A stretch of 64,000 bases of DNA, taken from assembly GCF_000337815.1 (NCBI RefSeq), contig NZ_AOLN01000013.1, positions 124,001 to 188,000 on the forward strand, in the 5' to 3' direction. Below are positions 43,553-53,132 of this stretch, piece after piece. A model generated the notes under the pieces. The model was given only the letters and a program-made list of their open reading frames with translations. It did no database searches and was not told the DNA's origin. Position 1 is the first letter of the stretch, and each line of letters starts with the position of its first letter. This stretch comes from Haloferax mucosum ATCC BAA-1512. Its GTDB lineage: Archaea; Halobacteriota; Halobacteria; Halobacteriales; Haloferacaceae. Made by a program: the position numbers and the translations under genes.

Positions 43553-44698
43553 TCAGTCGAGGAGCGACCGCGCGATAATTTCTTTTTGAATCTCGCTCGT
43601 TCCCTCGTAGATGGTCGTAATCTTCGAGTCGCGGTAGTATCGCTCCACGTCGAAGTCGGTCGTGTAGCCGTAGCCGCCGTGGACCTGTACGGCCTCGTTG
43701 GTCACGTCAACCGCGGCCTCGCTTGCGAAGTACTTCGCTATCGACGCGGCGGTTCGTGGGTCGTCACCAGCGTCGGCGACGCGGGCGGCCTCGCGGACCA
43801 GCATGCGCGACGCGTGAACCTGCGTCCCCATGTCTGCAATCTTGTGGCGAATCGCCTGAATCTTCGAGATGGGCTTGTCGAACTGCTCGCGTTCGTTCGC
43901 GTAGTCGATAGCGTCGTCGAGGGCGGCCTGCGAGAGACCGACGGCCTGCGAAGCGATTCCGATACGGCCGCCCGTCAGGATGCGGAACGCGGCCGAGAGT
44001 CCCTTGCCCACCTCGGTGAGTCGGTTTTCGGCCGGGATTCGGACGTCGTCGAAGATGAGCGCCGTCGTGTCCGACGCGCGGAGACCGAGTTTCTCTTCTT
44101 TCTTGCCGACTTCGTAGCCGGCCTCCTTGGGAACGAGGAACTGCGTGACCGACGACGGGTCCTCGGGGTCCGTCTTGGCAAAGAGGATACAGACACCGCC
44201 GCGCTGGCCGTTCGTTATCCACTGTTTCTTCCCGTTGATGACGTACTCGTCGCCCTCGCGGCGGGCGACGGTTGACATTTGTGCGGGGTTCGAACCAGCC
44301 TCGGGTTCGGAGAGACCGAACATACCGACGGGGCGGCCACGAGCCATCTTCGGAAGCCACTCTTCTTTCTGTTCTTCGGTGGCGAACTCGGCGATACACT
44401 CGGTTGCGAGACAGTGGACCGAAAGGGCGGTCGCAACGGCGAGTTGGCCGTAGGCGACCTCTTCGTTGACCACCGCGTAGGTCGCACGGTCGGCACCGAA
44501 TCCACCGTACTCCTCGGGGACGGTGAGACCGGTCAAATCGAGTTCGGCGAGACCGTCCCACACGTCTTCGGGGAACGTCTCCGTCTCGTCGGCCTCGCGT
44601 GCAGTCGGGCGAATCTCTTCGACTGCGAACTCGTGGACCACGTCGCGGATGGCCCGTTGCTCCTCGGTCAGTCCCGTTGCAGACCCTACGGTTTCCAT
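43553..44698 (-). CDS. acyl-CoA dehydrogenase
   Basis: A 381-residue FAD enzyme that introduces a 2,3 double bond into acyl-CoA and passes electrons to an electron transfer flavoprotein. The N-terminal helical domain, the central FLSEPEAGSNP-type loop (here GLSEPEAGSNPAQMST), the FAD loop and the C-terminal YRDSKITTIYEGTSEIQKEIIAR are all present, with the catalytic Glu in YEG. The chain-length class is not certain. It is unlinked to the fixABCX operon 12 kb away, but its electrons would need such a carrier. Confidence 0.94.
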   Translation of the reverse strand: METVGSATGLTEEQRAIRDVVHEFAVEEIRPTAREADETETFPEDVWDGLAELDLTGLTVPEEYGGFGADRATYAVVNEEVAYGQLAVATALSVHCLATECIAEFATEEQKEEWLPKMARGRPVGMFGLSEPEAGSNPAQMSTVARREGDEYVINGKKQWITNGQRGGVCILFAKTDPEDPSSVTQFLVPKEAGYEVGKKEEKLGLRASDTTALIFDDVRIPAENRLTEVGKGLSAAFRILTGGRIGIASQAVGLSQAALDDAIDYANEREQFDKPISKIQAIRHKIADMGTQVHASRMLVREAARVADAGDDPRTAASIAKYFASEAAVDVTNEAVQVHGGYGYTTDFDVERYYRDSKITTIYEGTSEIQKEIIARSLLD

Positions 44699-44819
44699 GC
44701 TCGTCTGTACGGACCGTCATTGAAAAAGATGATTGAAGTGTCGGCGCGCGCGTCAGCGGACTAACGAGTCCGGCGTCGTCGCCAGCGTCTGCGACGCGGG
44801 CGGCCGGCGGTCACACGCC

Positions 44820-46013
44820 TCAGCCACGGATGTACGCCAGCACCTCGTCGGCGGCGGCACCGAGACCGCCGCCCTGTGCAAACGTCGGCCCACCGCCGCC
44901 ACCGCCGCCGAACTCGTCTGTCACGTCGGAAACGACATCGTCGGCGGCGAGGTCTCCGGCGCTGGCGACGACGAGAAACGGCGCGTTCGATTCGCCGACG
45001 GCGACGAATAGGTCGGCGTCGGTCTCACGCCGTGCGTCCTTCGCCGCGTCGCCGACTTCGTTTGCGTCGAATCCCGATACTGAGCCGATTTTCCACGTCC
45101 GACCGTCGCGTTCGACCGTCTCGAAGTCAGCCAGCCGCGCGCGAAGGACGGTCTCTTTCAGGTTGGTGAGTTCGGATTCGAGTTCGTCTCTCGTCGCAAC
45201 TACGTCTGCGGCCACCTCACCGAGCGATTTGAGATTCGTTCCGAGCGCGCGGGCCGCCGCGTACGAGGCGGCCCGTACGTCGGCGCTGTGGGCAACCGCT
45301 GTCGGGCCGACTGCGAACTCGACGCGAGCGAGTCCTTCACCGGGATTCGACCGGTCGAGAACGGCGACGGGACCGATTTCGACGGTGTTAGAGACGTGGG
45401 TGCCGCCGCAGGCCGCCCAGTCCCACCCGTCGATGGTGACGACGCGAACCGCGTCGGCGTCGGCGAAAACGCCCGCTTCAGTTTTGACGTTGAACGCGAT
45501 TTCGTCGCGCGAACGGGTCTCAGAGACCGAAATCTCGTTCCACGAGACTGCTCGCGCATCCCAGACGGTGCGATTGACCAGTCGCTCTAACTCGACGAGC
45601 GCGTCGTCGTCAACCTCGGTCGTCGTTTCGAAATCGACGCGCACTTTCTCCGCAGAGATGTCGAAGCCGCCGTAACCGAGGTCGTCGAAGATGCGGCGAC
45701 CTGCACCGTAGAGGACGTGGCTCGCGGTATGCGCCCGCATACAGTAGGTTCGGAAATCGTCGTCAACGACGCCAGTTACCGCGTCGCCGACCTCGAATTC
45801 GGGGACTGCGGCGAGGTCGTGGACGACAGTTTCGTCTTCAGACCGGACGTGTTCGACTTCGACACCGCCGAGAACGCCGCGGTCGGCGGGTTGCCCGCCG
45901 CCTTCGGGATAGAAATACGTCTCGTCGAGGACGACCGACCGACCGTCGATGCGCGTCACGGCCGATTCGAACGACCGAACTGCGGGCGAGTCGGGTGCGA
46001 GAGACTGCGACAT
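44820..46013 (-). CDS. alaX: alanyl-tRNA editing protein (AlaX type) with DHHA1-like C-terminus
   Basis: A 397-residue protein that hydrolyses mischarged Ser- or Gly-tRNA(Ala). The zinc motif is MRAHTASHVLYGA, and the second half of the site is CGGTHVSNTVEI. GGGQPADRGVLGG is the usual N-terminal turn. The C-terminal third ends GGGGGGGPTFAQGGGLGAAADEVLAYI, the DHHA1 glycine-rich signature, so this is the long AlaX form. It lies upstream of the acyl-CoA dehydrogenase gene, with a spacer of about 120 bp. Confidence 0.92.
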   Translation of the reverse strand: MSQSLAPDSPAVRSFESAVTRIDGRSVVLDETYFYPEGGGQPADRGVLGGVEVEHVRSEDETVVHDLAAVPEFEVGDAVTGVVDDDFRTYCMRAHTASHVLYGAGRRIFDDLGYGGFDISAEKVRVDFETTTEVDDDALVELERLVNRTVWDARAVSWNEISVSETRSRDEIAFNVKTEAGVFADADAVRVVTIDGWDWAACGGTHVSNTVEIGPVAVLDRSNPGEGLARVEFAVGPTAVAHSADVRAASYAAARALGTNLKSLGEVAADVVATRDELESELTNLKETVLRARLADFETVERDGRTWKIGSVSGFDANEVGDAAKDARRETDADLFVAVGESNAPFLVVASAGDLAADDVVSDVTDEFGGGGGGGPTFAQGGGLGAAADEVLAYIRG

Positions 46014-46048
46014 GTGGGCGTCGAGACGCCCGAAGAAGAAAAAGCGTG

Positions 46049-46570
46049 CTACTCGTCTACAAGCGACACATCGAGGCGCTCTTCGAGCGCGCGAATGACA
46101 GAGCCACCGACGTTCGCACGCGTCGCCCGGCCCTGTTCGATAGCGAGGAGTTGTTTCTCTTCGAGGTCGAGTTCTGCGGCGAGTTCGGACAGTTGAAGCC
46201 CGGCGTCTTGGCGGGCGGATTCGACGGTACCGCCGTATCCGGAGACGAGATACGGGAGCCGGTCTTTCTCGTAGTTCGTCCCCTCTTTTTCCCAGTGTTT
46301 CGAGTCGCCTTTGGCGTTATCGTACATCTTGGCCGTGCGCTGTGCGGCGCGCTTGCGTCGGCTTCGTTCGGAGTCGTCGCGGGTGCTGTCGGTCGATTCG
46401 CGCTTGCTGTCTGTGTGGCGGTTGTCGCCGTGCGGCGCGCAGTCCGAACAGACGAGGAGGTCAGCGCCGGCCACGTTCGCGCGGCGGAGTTTCGTCGTCG
46501 TCCGACCGCAGAGTTCGCAACTGTCTCCGTCGGAGCCACCACCGCCCCGGTTCGTCGAGTACTTGGCCAT
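46049..46570 (-). CDS. Mbf1-like helix-turn-helix protein with N-terminal zinc ribbon
   Basis: A 173-residue protein related to multiprotein bridging factor 1. The N-terminus holds a zinc ribbon (DSCELCGRTTTKLRRANVAGADLLVCSDCAPHG), followed by a low-complexity charged linker, and a C-terminal XRE-type HTH (LVSGYGGTVESARQDAGLQLSELAAELDLEEKQLLAIEQG). Archaeal Mbf1 proteins are linked to translation and stress, and their DNA-binding role is debated. The start MAKYSTNRGGGG at 46570 is chosen. Its stop lies 35 bp before the alaX start on the same strand, so the two may be co-transcribed. Confidence 0.88.
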   Translation of the reverse strand: MAKYSTNRGGGGSDGDSCELCGRTTTKLRRANVAGADLLVCSDCAPHGDNRHTDSKRESTDSTRDDSERSRRKRAAQRTAKMYDNAKGDSKHWEKEGTNYEKDRLPYLVSGYGGTVESARQDAGLQLSELAAELDLEEKQLLAIEQGRATRANVGGSVIRALEERLDVSLVDE

Positions 46571-46817
46571 GGCGCGTGTTACTCGTTCTACCCTTTTAAA
46601 CTCGCGGCACGGCGTCAGGTCGGGGCGGGATACTGACGACGCAGGCACAGTACACGGGTCGTACAGCAGTTGCTCTCGGCGGACGGGTCGGTCGGCTCAG
46701 AGACAGCCAACCAGTCACTGTCACAACGCAGTCACTATCAGTGTGGTGTAGAGACGGCGTAGAAACCCACCGAGAGGAGTCTCTCGGGGGAGTAGTGTTC
46801 GGAAGGATTGTGCGTGG

Positions 46818-46841
46818 GTGATGTCCGTGTAGGGACGTCAC
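46818..46841 (-). terminator. hairpin downstream of tRNA-Leu
   Basis: GTGATGTCC (46818-46826) and GGACGTCAC (46833-46841) can pair as a nine-base stem with one non-Watson-Crick position. It begins 14 nt beyond the tRNA 3' end on the tRNA strand. There is no strong T-run, so the assignment as terminator or processing signal is tentative. Confidence 0.35.
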
Positions 46842-46854
46842 CTGCATCTTGCGA

Positions 46855-46939
46855 TGCGTGGGACCGGATTTGAACCGGCGGACCTCTACAGGACAGCGCC
46901 CTCAACGCTGCGCCGTTGGCCTGGCTTGGCTACCCACGC
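46855..46939 (-). tRNA. tRNA-Leu (anticodon GAG)
   Basis: An 85-nt class II tRNA without encoded CCA. The acceptor arms are GCGTGGG (5') and CCCACGC plus discriminator A (3'). The anticodon stem CAGCG/CGCTG encloses the loop TTGAGGG, giving anticodon GAG for CUC/CUU leucine codons. A long variable arm follows, as leucine tRNAs require, then a T-arm with GGTTCAAATCC. No intron is visible. It is transcribed away from the DUF420 gene. Confidence 0.95.
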
Positions 46940-47080
46940 TCGCTGTGTCTTACTGCATTCCACGTTACCCCGCGGTAATTTAAATGACTTTCCTTTCGAC
47001 TCGGCAATGTCGGGCGTTTGCAGGCGTCGTGGGGCGGCCGCGGACAGAACGATTTTGCCGTTACGTCCCCCACTACAGCT

Positions 47081-47647
47081 ATGGAATTTCGTGCACGCGA
47101 CCACGTCCGCGGCCTGACCGCCCTCCTCTCGGTCGTCTCGCTCGCGCTCGTCTTCGGCGCGGTGCTCGGGGCGATACCGCGCGCGGCGATTCCGACCGCA
47201 CCTGACGCCGTGTTCGACGCGATTCCACACGCGAATGCGCTCATCAGCACTGTCGCAATCGTGACCATCGTCACCGGTGTTCGGTTCATCAAACGCGGTG
47301 ATGTCGAGAAACACCAGCGCATGATGCTCGCTTCGTTTCTCCTGTTTGCGACGTTCCTCGTCCTCTATCTCTACAAGGTCGTGGTCAAAGGGACGACGCC
47401 GTTCCCGGCCCAAGGACCGGAGGTCGTCTACCAGTTCATCTATCTCCCGACGCTGGCGATTCACATCCTCCTCGCCGTCATCTGTGTTCCAGTCGTCTAC
47501 TACGCCATGTTGTTGGCGCTGACGCGACCCATCTCGGAGGTCTTCGGGACGCAACACGCCCGGTTCGGCCGTATCGCGGCGTCGCTGTGGCTCGTATCGT
47601 TCGTGCTCGGAAACGTCGTGTATCTGCTCCTCTACGTCGTCTACTGA
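47081..47647 (+). CDS. DUF420 family membrane protein
   Basis: A 188-residue protein with about five transmembrane helices. Typical blocks are PHANALISTVAIVTIVTGVRFIKRGDVEKHQRMML (with conserved His/Asn and KHxxxM), FLVLYLYKVVVKG, LPTLAIHILLAVICVPVVYYAM and HARFGRIAASLWLVSFVLGNVVYLLLY. DUF420 proteins often sit near haem-copper oxidases and cytochrome assembly, but no such gene is adjacent here. The start MEFRARDHVRG is chosen because the upstream frame overlaps the tRNA promoter. Confidence 0.88.
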   Translation: MEFRARDHVRGLTALLSVVSLALVFGAVLGAIPRAAIPTAPDAVFDAIPHANALISTVAIVTIVTGVRFIKRGDVEKHQRMMLASFLLFATFLVLYLYKVVVKGTTPFPAQGPEVVYQFIYLPTLAIHILLAVICVPVVYYAMLLALTRPISEVFGTQHARFGRIAASLWLVSFVLGNVVYLLLYVVY

Positions 47648-47981
47648 GTCGAACGGCTCGTTGCTCGTTGGGTGTCTCGTGAGCCGAATCGGTGACTGAG
47701 TCGGTAAATGTCGCTGAAAGGGAGTGTCCCGTCCGGACACCGCGATGACAGTCGTCCGTGGCGGTCTCCGAGACGGGTGCATAGTGCGCGTCTCGACCGG
47801 CAGGTCACGAAGGGGGGTGTGCGGAAATCCCCGCAGACTCACAACCACCCCGCCTTCAGTATCGCACTCCGTACTCCGTCTCGCCACCCGGTTCCCGGCG
47901 AGTCGAAGTACACACGAGGGTACGGACTCGGAGTAAAAGAAACGCCGCGTTGACTATGCTACCGGGTTTTTGAGCGAGTAG
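47648..47981. other. 334-bp spacer between convergent genes, one nested hairpin
   Basis: No gene is recognised. A nested hairpin is formed by GGGGTG (47814-47819) with CACCCC (47846-47851), enclosing TGCGG (47820-47824) and CCGCA (47831-47835). The flanking DNA is GC-rich and has no strong T-run until TTTTT near 47966, beside the purF stop. It could hold a small RNA, but no promoter was identified. Confidence 0.4.
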
Positions 47982-49460
47982 TCAGTCGCTCAGCGGCGCG
48001 CCGGCATCGACCGCGGGACGGGTGACGTCGCGGTCGGTCGCTTCGTCGTCGATGTCGTATGGATACTCGCCGGTGACGCATCCGAGACAGAGGTCGGAAC
48101 GGGATTTGTTGAGCACCTCCGCGATGGCGTCGATAGAGAGATAGCCGAGACTGTCGGCATCAATCGTCTCGCGCACGTCTTCGACCGACTTGTCCGAGGC
48201 GATGAGTTCCTCGCGGGTAGCCATGTTGATGCCCATGTAACAGGGCGCGACGATAGGCGGCGCACCGATTCGCATGTGCACTTCGGCCGCGCCGGCGTCG
48301 CGGAGGAGTTGCACGAGTTGCGTCGAGGTCGTTCCCCGAACGATGCTGTCGTCGATGAGAGTCACGGACTTGCCTTCGACGGTGCTTTTTATCGGGTTGA
48401 GTTTCAGGCGGACGGCGCGTTCGCGTTCGTCTTGGGTCGGCATGATGAACGTCCGGCCGACGTAGCGGTTCTTCATCAGGCCCTCAGCGAATTCGACGCC
48501 AGCGCCGTCCTCTTGGGCCGCCTCGGCGTATCCGGAGGCGAACGCGCGGCCCGAGTCGGGAACGGGCATCACGACATCGGTATCGACGCCGCCTTCCTCC
48601 CAGAGTTTTTGGCCGAGTCCGCGCCGCACCTCGTAGACGAGTTCGTCGTTCATCACGGAGTCGGGACGGGCGAAGTAGACGTGTTCGAAAAAGCAGTGAG
48701 CGGTGTTGTCGAGTTCGACCAGTTGGTACGAATCGAAGCCGGAGCCGTCGGGCTTGAGGACGACGAGTTCGCCGGGGCGGACGTCGCGGACGAGGTCGCC
48801 GTCGAGCGTGTCGATAGCGGCGGATTCGGAGGCGAGGACGTAGCCGTCGTCAACCTCGCCGATACACAGCGGCCGATTGCCTTCTGGGTCGCGGACGCCG
48901 AGCACCGTTTCGTCGTGCATAATCGTCAGCGCGTACGAGCCGTGGACTCGCTCCATGGTTCGTTTGACCGCGCGGACGAGGTCCTCTTCGAGCAGGTTGC
49001 GCGCGAGGTCGTGGGCGATGACTTCGGTGTCGCCCGTGGAGGTAAAGGCGTGACCGACGTTCTCCAGTTCGTCGCGGAGTTCGTCGGCGTTGACGAGGTT
49101 TCCGTTGTGTGCGAGACCGAGCGACCCGGATTTGAACGAGACGGCGAACGGTTGAGCGCACGACTTCGACACGTCACCGGCGGTCGGATAACGGACGTGA
49201 CCGATACCAGCAGACCCGTTCAGCCCGTCCAAATCGTCCGCGCCGAACGCGTCGCCGACGAGACCCATCTCGACGTGGCTGTGCTGTTGGAAGCCATCGT
49301 GGGTGACGATGCCAGCGGACTCCTGTCCGCGATGTTGGAGGGCGTACAGCGAGTAGTACAGGGGTCGTGCGGCGTCTCGACCGCCGAGTGCGACGCCGAC
49401 GACACCGCACTTCTCGGTCGGTCCGCTGATGTGGTGGGAGTCGTCCCGCCCAGTTGCCAT
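47982..49460 (-). CDS. purF: amidophosphoribosyltransferase
   Basis: A 492-residue enzyme that makes phosphoribosylamine from PRPP and glutamine, the first step of purine synthesis. The nucleophile cysteine (C18 in EKCGVVGV) must be exposed by removal of a short N-terminal propeptide. QHRGQESAGI, GIGHVRYPTAG and NGNLVNADEL are Ntn-glutaminase blocks; the PRPP loop is VTLIDDSIVRGTTS. Cysteines in CYMGINM and DLCLGCVTGEYPYD suggest the [4Fe-4S] cluster of the Bacillus type. Start at the ATG at 49460. Confidence 0.97.
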   Translation of the reverse strand: MATGRDDSHHISGPTEKCGVVGVALGGRDAARPLYYSLYALQHRGQESAGIVTHDGFQQHSHVEMGLVGDAFGADDLDGLNGSAGIGHVRYPTAGDVSKSCAQPFAVSFKSGSLGLAHNGNLVNADELRDELENVGHAFTSTGDTEVIAHDLARNLLEEDLVRAVKRTMERVHGSYALTIMHDETVLGVRDPEGNRPLCIGEVDDGYVLASESAAIDTLDGDLVRDVRPGELVVLKPDGSGFDSYQLVELDNTAHCFFEHVYFARPDSVMNDELVYEVRRGLGQKLWEEGGVDTDVVMPVPDSGRAFASGYAEAAQEDGAGVEFAEGLMKNRYVGRTFIMPTQDERERAVRLKLNPIKSTVEGKSVTLIDDSIVRGTTSTQLVQLLRDAGAAEVHMRIGAPPIVAPCYMGINMATREELIASDKSVEDVRETIDADSLGYLSIDAIAEVLNKSRSDLCLGCVTGEYPYDIDDEATDRDVTRPAVDAGAPLSD

Positions 49461-49515
49461 GGAAGACGATAGAGAGTCGAGGGGGTAAAAAACCCGTCCA
49501 TATGCAGTAACGACG

Positions 49516-49538
49516 GGTTCTAGAACCGAGAAATAAAC
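49516..49538 (-). promoter_or_regulatory. 12-bp palindrome and TATA-like box upstream of purF
   Basis: GGTTCTAGAACC (49516-49527) is a perfect palindrome, 56 bp upstream of the purF start. On the minus strand TTTATTTC (plus positions about 49530-49537) lies just upstream of it and may be the TATA box. A palindrome immediately downstream of TATA is a usual repressor position. No regulator is known for it from this sequence. Confidence 0.4.
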
Positions 49539-49712
49539 ACATCCATGCATTGTTCCAAGATACGACGGCACAATGAGCTACGTAACACGTACCGGTGGTT
49601 CTCGGAGCGACTGTCGGCCACCCAGCACGGACATCCGCTGTGGAAATATGTTTACCGGTACCAAATAGCATAGAACAGCACGCAAGACGGATGTCGGCAA
49701 CGCGGTGTCGTT

Positions 49713-49762
49713 CTCGCCGCCGAACGGCGAGATAGAAGACAGAGTGACGGTCGGAGACCGTC
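49713..49762 (-). terminator. tandem hairpins downstream of rpl37e
   Basis: Two strong hairpins follow the rpl37e stop on its strand: GACGGTC/GACCGTC with a 3-nt loop (49746-49762) and CTCGCCG/CGGCGAG with a 5-nt loop (49713-49731). Neither is followed by a long T-run. They could protect the 3' end of the lsm-rpl37e message or terminate it. The rest of the 313-bp spacer to purF (49461-49773) holds only the purF promoter region. Confidence 0.4.
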
Positions 49763-49773
49763 GAACGGTATTC

Positions 49774-49950
49774 TTAGTTGTCGCCGGACTTCGACTGCCA
49801 GGCGTAGCTACGACGCTTCTTGGATTTGCCGAAGCCGCAGGACGAACAGACCTTCTTCTTCACGTGGTAGGACTTCTCGCCACAGCGACGGCACTTGACG
49901 TGCGTCGTCTTGTTCTTCTTTCCTTGGCTAGGGGTTCCTGCACCCGTCAT
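49774..49950 (-). CDS. rpl37e: large-subunit ribosomal protein eL37
   Basis: A 58-residue, highly basic ribosomal protein with a C2-C2 zinc finger. The N-terminus [14 protein letters not shown] leads to [32 protein letters not shown], with CxxC twice. The length and order are those of the family. The start codon overlaps the last bases of lsm by 4 bp, which fixes it and indicates translational coupling. It is encoded on the minus strand. Confidence 0.97.
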
Positions 49951-50177
49951 GCTTTGATGGTCACGACGTTATCGCCGCGTATAATGGTTGTGTCTTCGAC
50001 TTGCTCGAGGTCGATATCCCCGGGCACAGCGTCTTCATCCAGCGCTTCTTCGAGTACGACGTTCATGTGCTGGTCGTAGCCAGCGAGGACGCCGTAGTAT
50101 GCATTTCCGTCCTTGAGGAGAACTGTCACCGGTTCGTCGAGTGACGCTTCGAGGACGTCGAGGGGTCGGCCGCTCAT
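49947..50177 (-). CDS. lsm: Lsm/Sm-like RNA-binding protein
   Basis: A 76-residue single Sm fold. Sm1 is [29 protein letters not shown] and Sm2 is [12 protein letters not shown], the IRGxxV signature. It forms a heptameric ring that binds U-rich RNA and small RNAs. Its pairing with rpl37e, by a 4-bp overlap, is conserved in haloarchaea as I recall. It is divergent from RNase J, separated by a 367-bp spacer. Confidence 0.96.
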   Translation of the reverse strand: MSGRPLDVLEASLDEPVTVLLKDGNAYYGVLAGYDQHMNVVLEEALDEDAVPGDIDLEQVEDTTIIRGDNVVTIKA

Positions 50178-50544
50178 GTTTCAAATCCGTCTCGTAGTTA
50201 TCTTAAAGGTGCCGGACCGACCGAAGGGATTGCCTGTTTTTACTCGCCAACGACGAAACATATCAATTGAATCTCCGTGTTCGCGTGTACGACCCGTCGC
50301 AGGCAGGCGTGCGGGCGCGGTGAACCCACGTAGTTTTTAGTACCCGCACGAGTAGAACCCAGTACCAGAAACCCGCGGGTAAGTGCGGGCGTGCCCAATT
50401 CACGCGACTCGGGCCGCCTCGCACGCGGGGTCTATCGACCGACGAGCTGCAAGACGCCGGGGCCGGTGGCCCCCAGACACCCGTCTTTCCGTGAGCACCC
50501 TCGCCACACTGTGGCTTTCGATGCTCGGAACTACGAGACAAACC
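50178..50544. other. 367-bp divergent spacer between lsm and RNase J
   Basis: The spacer holds promoters for both genes. GTTTTTAG near 50332 may be a TATA-type element for rnj, some 210 bp upstream of its ATG, so a long leader is possible. A stable hairpin GGGGCC/GGCCCC with loop GGT occurs at 50459-50473 inside that leader. No gene is recognised. Confidence 0.4.
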
Positions 50545-51897
50545 ATGGAAATCGAAATTGCAACCATAGGCGGATACGAAGAAGTCGGCCGTCAGATGAC
50601 GGCCGTTCGTGCCGGAGACGACGTCGTCGTCTTCGACATGGGTCTCAACCTGTCGCAGGTCCTCATCCACGACAACGTCGAGACCGAAAGGATGCACAGC
50701 CTCGACCTCATCGACATGGGCGCCATCCCGGACGACCGTGTCATGAGCGACCTCGAAGGAGACGTAAAGGCCATCGTCCCCACGCACGGCCACCTCGACC
50801 ACATCGGGGCCATCTCCAAGCTCGCCCACCGCTACGACGCGCCCGTCGTGGCGACGCCGTTCACCATCGAACTGGTGAAACAGCAGATCGAAGGCGAGAA
50901 CAAGTTCAACGTCAACAACAACCTCGTCAAGATGGAAGCTGGCGAGACCATGTCCATCGGCGACTCCGGACAGGTCGAACTCGAGTTCGTCCACATCACC
51001 CACTCCATCATCGACGCCATCAACCCGGTCGTCCACACACCGGAGGGCGCAATCGTCTACGGGCTTGACAAGCGTATGGACCACTCGCCGGTCCTCGAAG
51101 ACCCCATCGACATGAAGCGCTTCCGCGAGATTGGCCGTGAGGGCAACGGCGTCCTCGCGTACATCGAAGACTGTACGAACGCCGGCCGGAAGGGCCGTAC
51201 GCCCTCCGAGTCCGTCGCTCGTCGCCACCTCAAGGACGTTATGACCTCCGTCGAGGACTACGATGGCGGTATCGTCGCCACGACGTTCTCCTCGCACATC
51301 TCGCGTGTGTCCTCGCTCGTCGAGTTCGCCAAGGATATCGGCCGTCAGCCGGTCCTCCTCGGCCGCTCGATGGAGAAGTACTCCGGCACCGCCGAGCGCC
51401 TCGGCTTCGTCGACCTGCCGGACGACCTCGGAATGTACGGTCACCGCAAGTCCGTCGACCGCACCTTCAAGCGCATCATGAAGGAGGGCAAGGAGAACTA
51501 CCTTCCCATCGTCACGGGCCACCAGGGCGAGCCGCGCGCGATGCTCACCCGCATGGGTCGCGGCGAGACGCCGTACGAGATTGACGACGGCGACAAAGTC
51601 ATCTTCTCGGCGCGCGTTATCCCGGAGCCGACCAACGAAGGACAGCGCTACCAGTCCGAGCGTCTCCTCCGCATGCAGGGCGCACGCATCTTCGACGAAA
51701 TCCACGTCTCGGGCCACCTCCGCGAGGAAGGCCACTACGAGATGTTGCAGGCGCTGCAGCCCCAGCACGTCATTCCGGCTCACCAGAACCTGAAAGGCTT
51801 CGCTCCGTACGTGGACCTCTGTGAGTCTCAGGGGTATGCCCTCGGTCGTGACGTCCACGTGACGCGGAACGGCAACATGATCCAACTGGTGGAGTGA
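50545..51897 (+). CDS. rnj: ribonuclease J
   Basis: A 450-residue metallo-beta-lactamase/beta-CASP exonuclease that degrades RNA 5' to 3'. The metal motif is [17 protein letters not shown] (HxHxDH), [18 protein letters not shown] and [11 protein letters not shown]-type blocks follow, and [29 protein letters not shown] holds the beta-CASP B and C motifs. The start [18 protein letters not shown] is the usual N-terminus; an upstream reading is low-complexity. Its stop overlaps the next gene by 4 bp. Confidence 0.95.
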   Translation: MEIEIATIGGYEEVGRQMTAVRAGDDVVVFDMGLNLSQVLIHDNVETERMHSLDLIDMGAIPDDRVMSDLEGDVKAIVPTHGHLDHIGAISKLAHRYDAPVVATPFTIELVKQQIEGENKFNVNNNLVKMEAGETMSIGDSGQVELEFVHITHSIIDAINPVVHTPEGAIVYGLDKRMDHSPVLEDPIDMKRFREIGREGNGVLAYIEDCTNAGRKGRTPSESVARRHLKDVMTSVEDYDGGIVATTFSSHISRVSSLVEFAKDIGRQPVLLGRSMEKYSGTAERLGFVDLPDDLGMYGHRKSVDRTFKRIMKEGKENYLPIVTGHQGEPRAMLTRMGRGETPYEIDDGDKVIFSARVIPEPTNEGQRYQSERLLRMQGARIFDEIHVSGHLREEGHYEMLQALQPQHVIPAHQNLKGFAPYVDLCESQGYALGRDVHVTRNGNMIQLVE

Positions 51898-52943
51898 TGA
51901 GCCCGGACGCGACGGAACAGCGAGTGCTCGAAGCGATTGGCCAGCGACGCGAACTCATCAACGACGCACTCGACGAGGATATCCCGATGGCCGAGCCAGC
52001 GCGGCTTTATGAGGCCTCGCGGTACCTCCTTCAGGCCGGCGGCAAGCGCCTCCGACCGACTGTCTCCCTCCTGACCGCTGAATCCCTCGCGGATGTCGAA
52101 CCGATGTCGGAGGACTACCGTTCGTTCCCGACGCTTGCGGGCGACCCCATCGACGTGATGATTGCCGCCGTGAGCATCGAGGTCATCCAGTCGTTCACGC
52201 TCATCCACGACGACATCATGGACGACGACGACCTCCGGCGCGGCGTCCCGGCGGTCCACAAGGAGTACGACACGGAGACGGCGATTCTCGCTGGCGACAC
52301 GCTGTACGCCAAGGCGTTCGAACTGCTGACGAAGACCGGCGCGGACCCGGCCGACGGACTCGAAGCGATCCGACGCCTCGCAACCACCTGCACCCAAATC
52401 TGCGAGGGGCAGGCGCTCGACATCGAGTTCGAGCGACGGACCGAGGTGCCGCCGGACGAGTACCTCGAAATGGTCGAACTCAAGACAGCGGTTCTCTACG
52501 GGACCGCGGCCGCCGTCCCGGCGGTTATCATGGGCGCTGACGACGACGTCGTCGAAGCGCTCTACCAGTACGGCATCGAGTCGGGAAGCGCGTTCCAGAT
52601 TCAAGACGACGTGCTCGACCTGACGGTCCCGTCCGAGAAACTGGGCAAACAGCGCGGCTCCGACCTCGTCGAAAACAAGGAGACGATTATCTCCCTACAC
52701 GCCCGCCGACAGGGTATCGACGTGGACAATCTCGTCGAGGCCGAGACGGCCGAAGCGCTCACCGAAGAGGCGGTCGAAACCGCCGTCGCCGAACTCGACG
52801 ACGCCGGAAGCATCGACTACGCGCGCGACATGGCCAAAGACCTCACCGAGCAGGCGAAAGCACGTCTCGAAGTCCTCCCCGACAACGAGGCGCGTGATCT
52901 GCTCCGAGACATCGCGGACTACCTCATCACGCGCGGGTACTGA
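51894..52943 (+). CDS. idsA: prenyl diphosphate synthase (geranylgeranyl/farnesylgeranyl type)
   Basis: A 349-residue all-helical enzyme that builds C20 or longer isoprenoid diphosphates from IPP, the precursors of archaeal lipids, carotenoids and quinones. The first Asp-rich motif is [15 protein letters not shown], the second is [22 protein letters not shown] is the IPP-binding block. Product length cannot be fixed from sequence alone. It overlaps RNase J by 4 bp. Its lipid product also feeds retinal precursors, though not by linkage. Confidence 0.93.
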   Translation: MMSPDATEQRVLEAIGQRRELINDALDEDIPMAEPARLYEASRYLLQAGGKRLRPTVSLLTAESLADVEPMSEDYRSFPTLAGDPIDVMIAAVSIEVIQSFTLIHDDIMDDDDLRRGVPAVHKEYDTETAILAGDTLYAKAFELLTKTGADPADGLEAIRRLATTCTQICEGQALDIEFERRTEVPPDEYLEMVELKTAVLYGTAAAVPAVIMGADDDVVEALYQYGIESGSAFQIQDDVLDLTVPSEKLGKQRGSDLVENKETIISLHARRQGIDVDNLVEAETAEALTEEAVETAVAELDDAGSIDYARDMAKDLTEQAKARLEVLPDNEARDLLRDIADYLITRGY

Positions 52944-53101
52944 GGTATCGGCGACTCGCCGGAACGAACAGCTCATTCTCACTTTTTCGTCGCAACTCGC
53001 CACGAGTTGTATCGTCGTCGTCGGAATCCATATTTACTCACAAATGGTACCATATACCGTACCCCTGCCCGCGCGAGGACCCGTTCCCGCAATCCGGGCC
53101 T

Positions 53102-53109
53102 GTTTTTAG
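53102..53109 (+). promoter_or_regulatory. TATA-like box for a leaderless gltX transcript
   Basis: GTTTTTAG lies 24 to 31 bp upstream of the gltX ATG, the spacing at which haloarchaeal transcripts often begin at or near the start codon. No ribosome-binding site is visible, which fits a leaderless message. Confidence 0.45.
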
Positions 53110-53132
53110 GCGCGCCGCGGAATCGAACGGTA

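Noticed and set aside
46811-46862. Direct repeat TGCGTGGG at 46811-46818 and 46855-46862 as a possible integration scar beside tRNA-Leu
   Set aside because: Only eight bases repeat, 44 bp apart, and there is no integrase or foreign-looking gene nearby.
47740-47790. C/D-box sRNA in the DUF420-purF spacer (GCGATGA near a CTGA)
   Set aside because: The C box has a mismatch and no D box is found at a proper distance.
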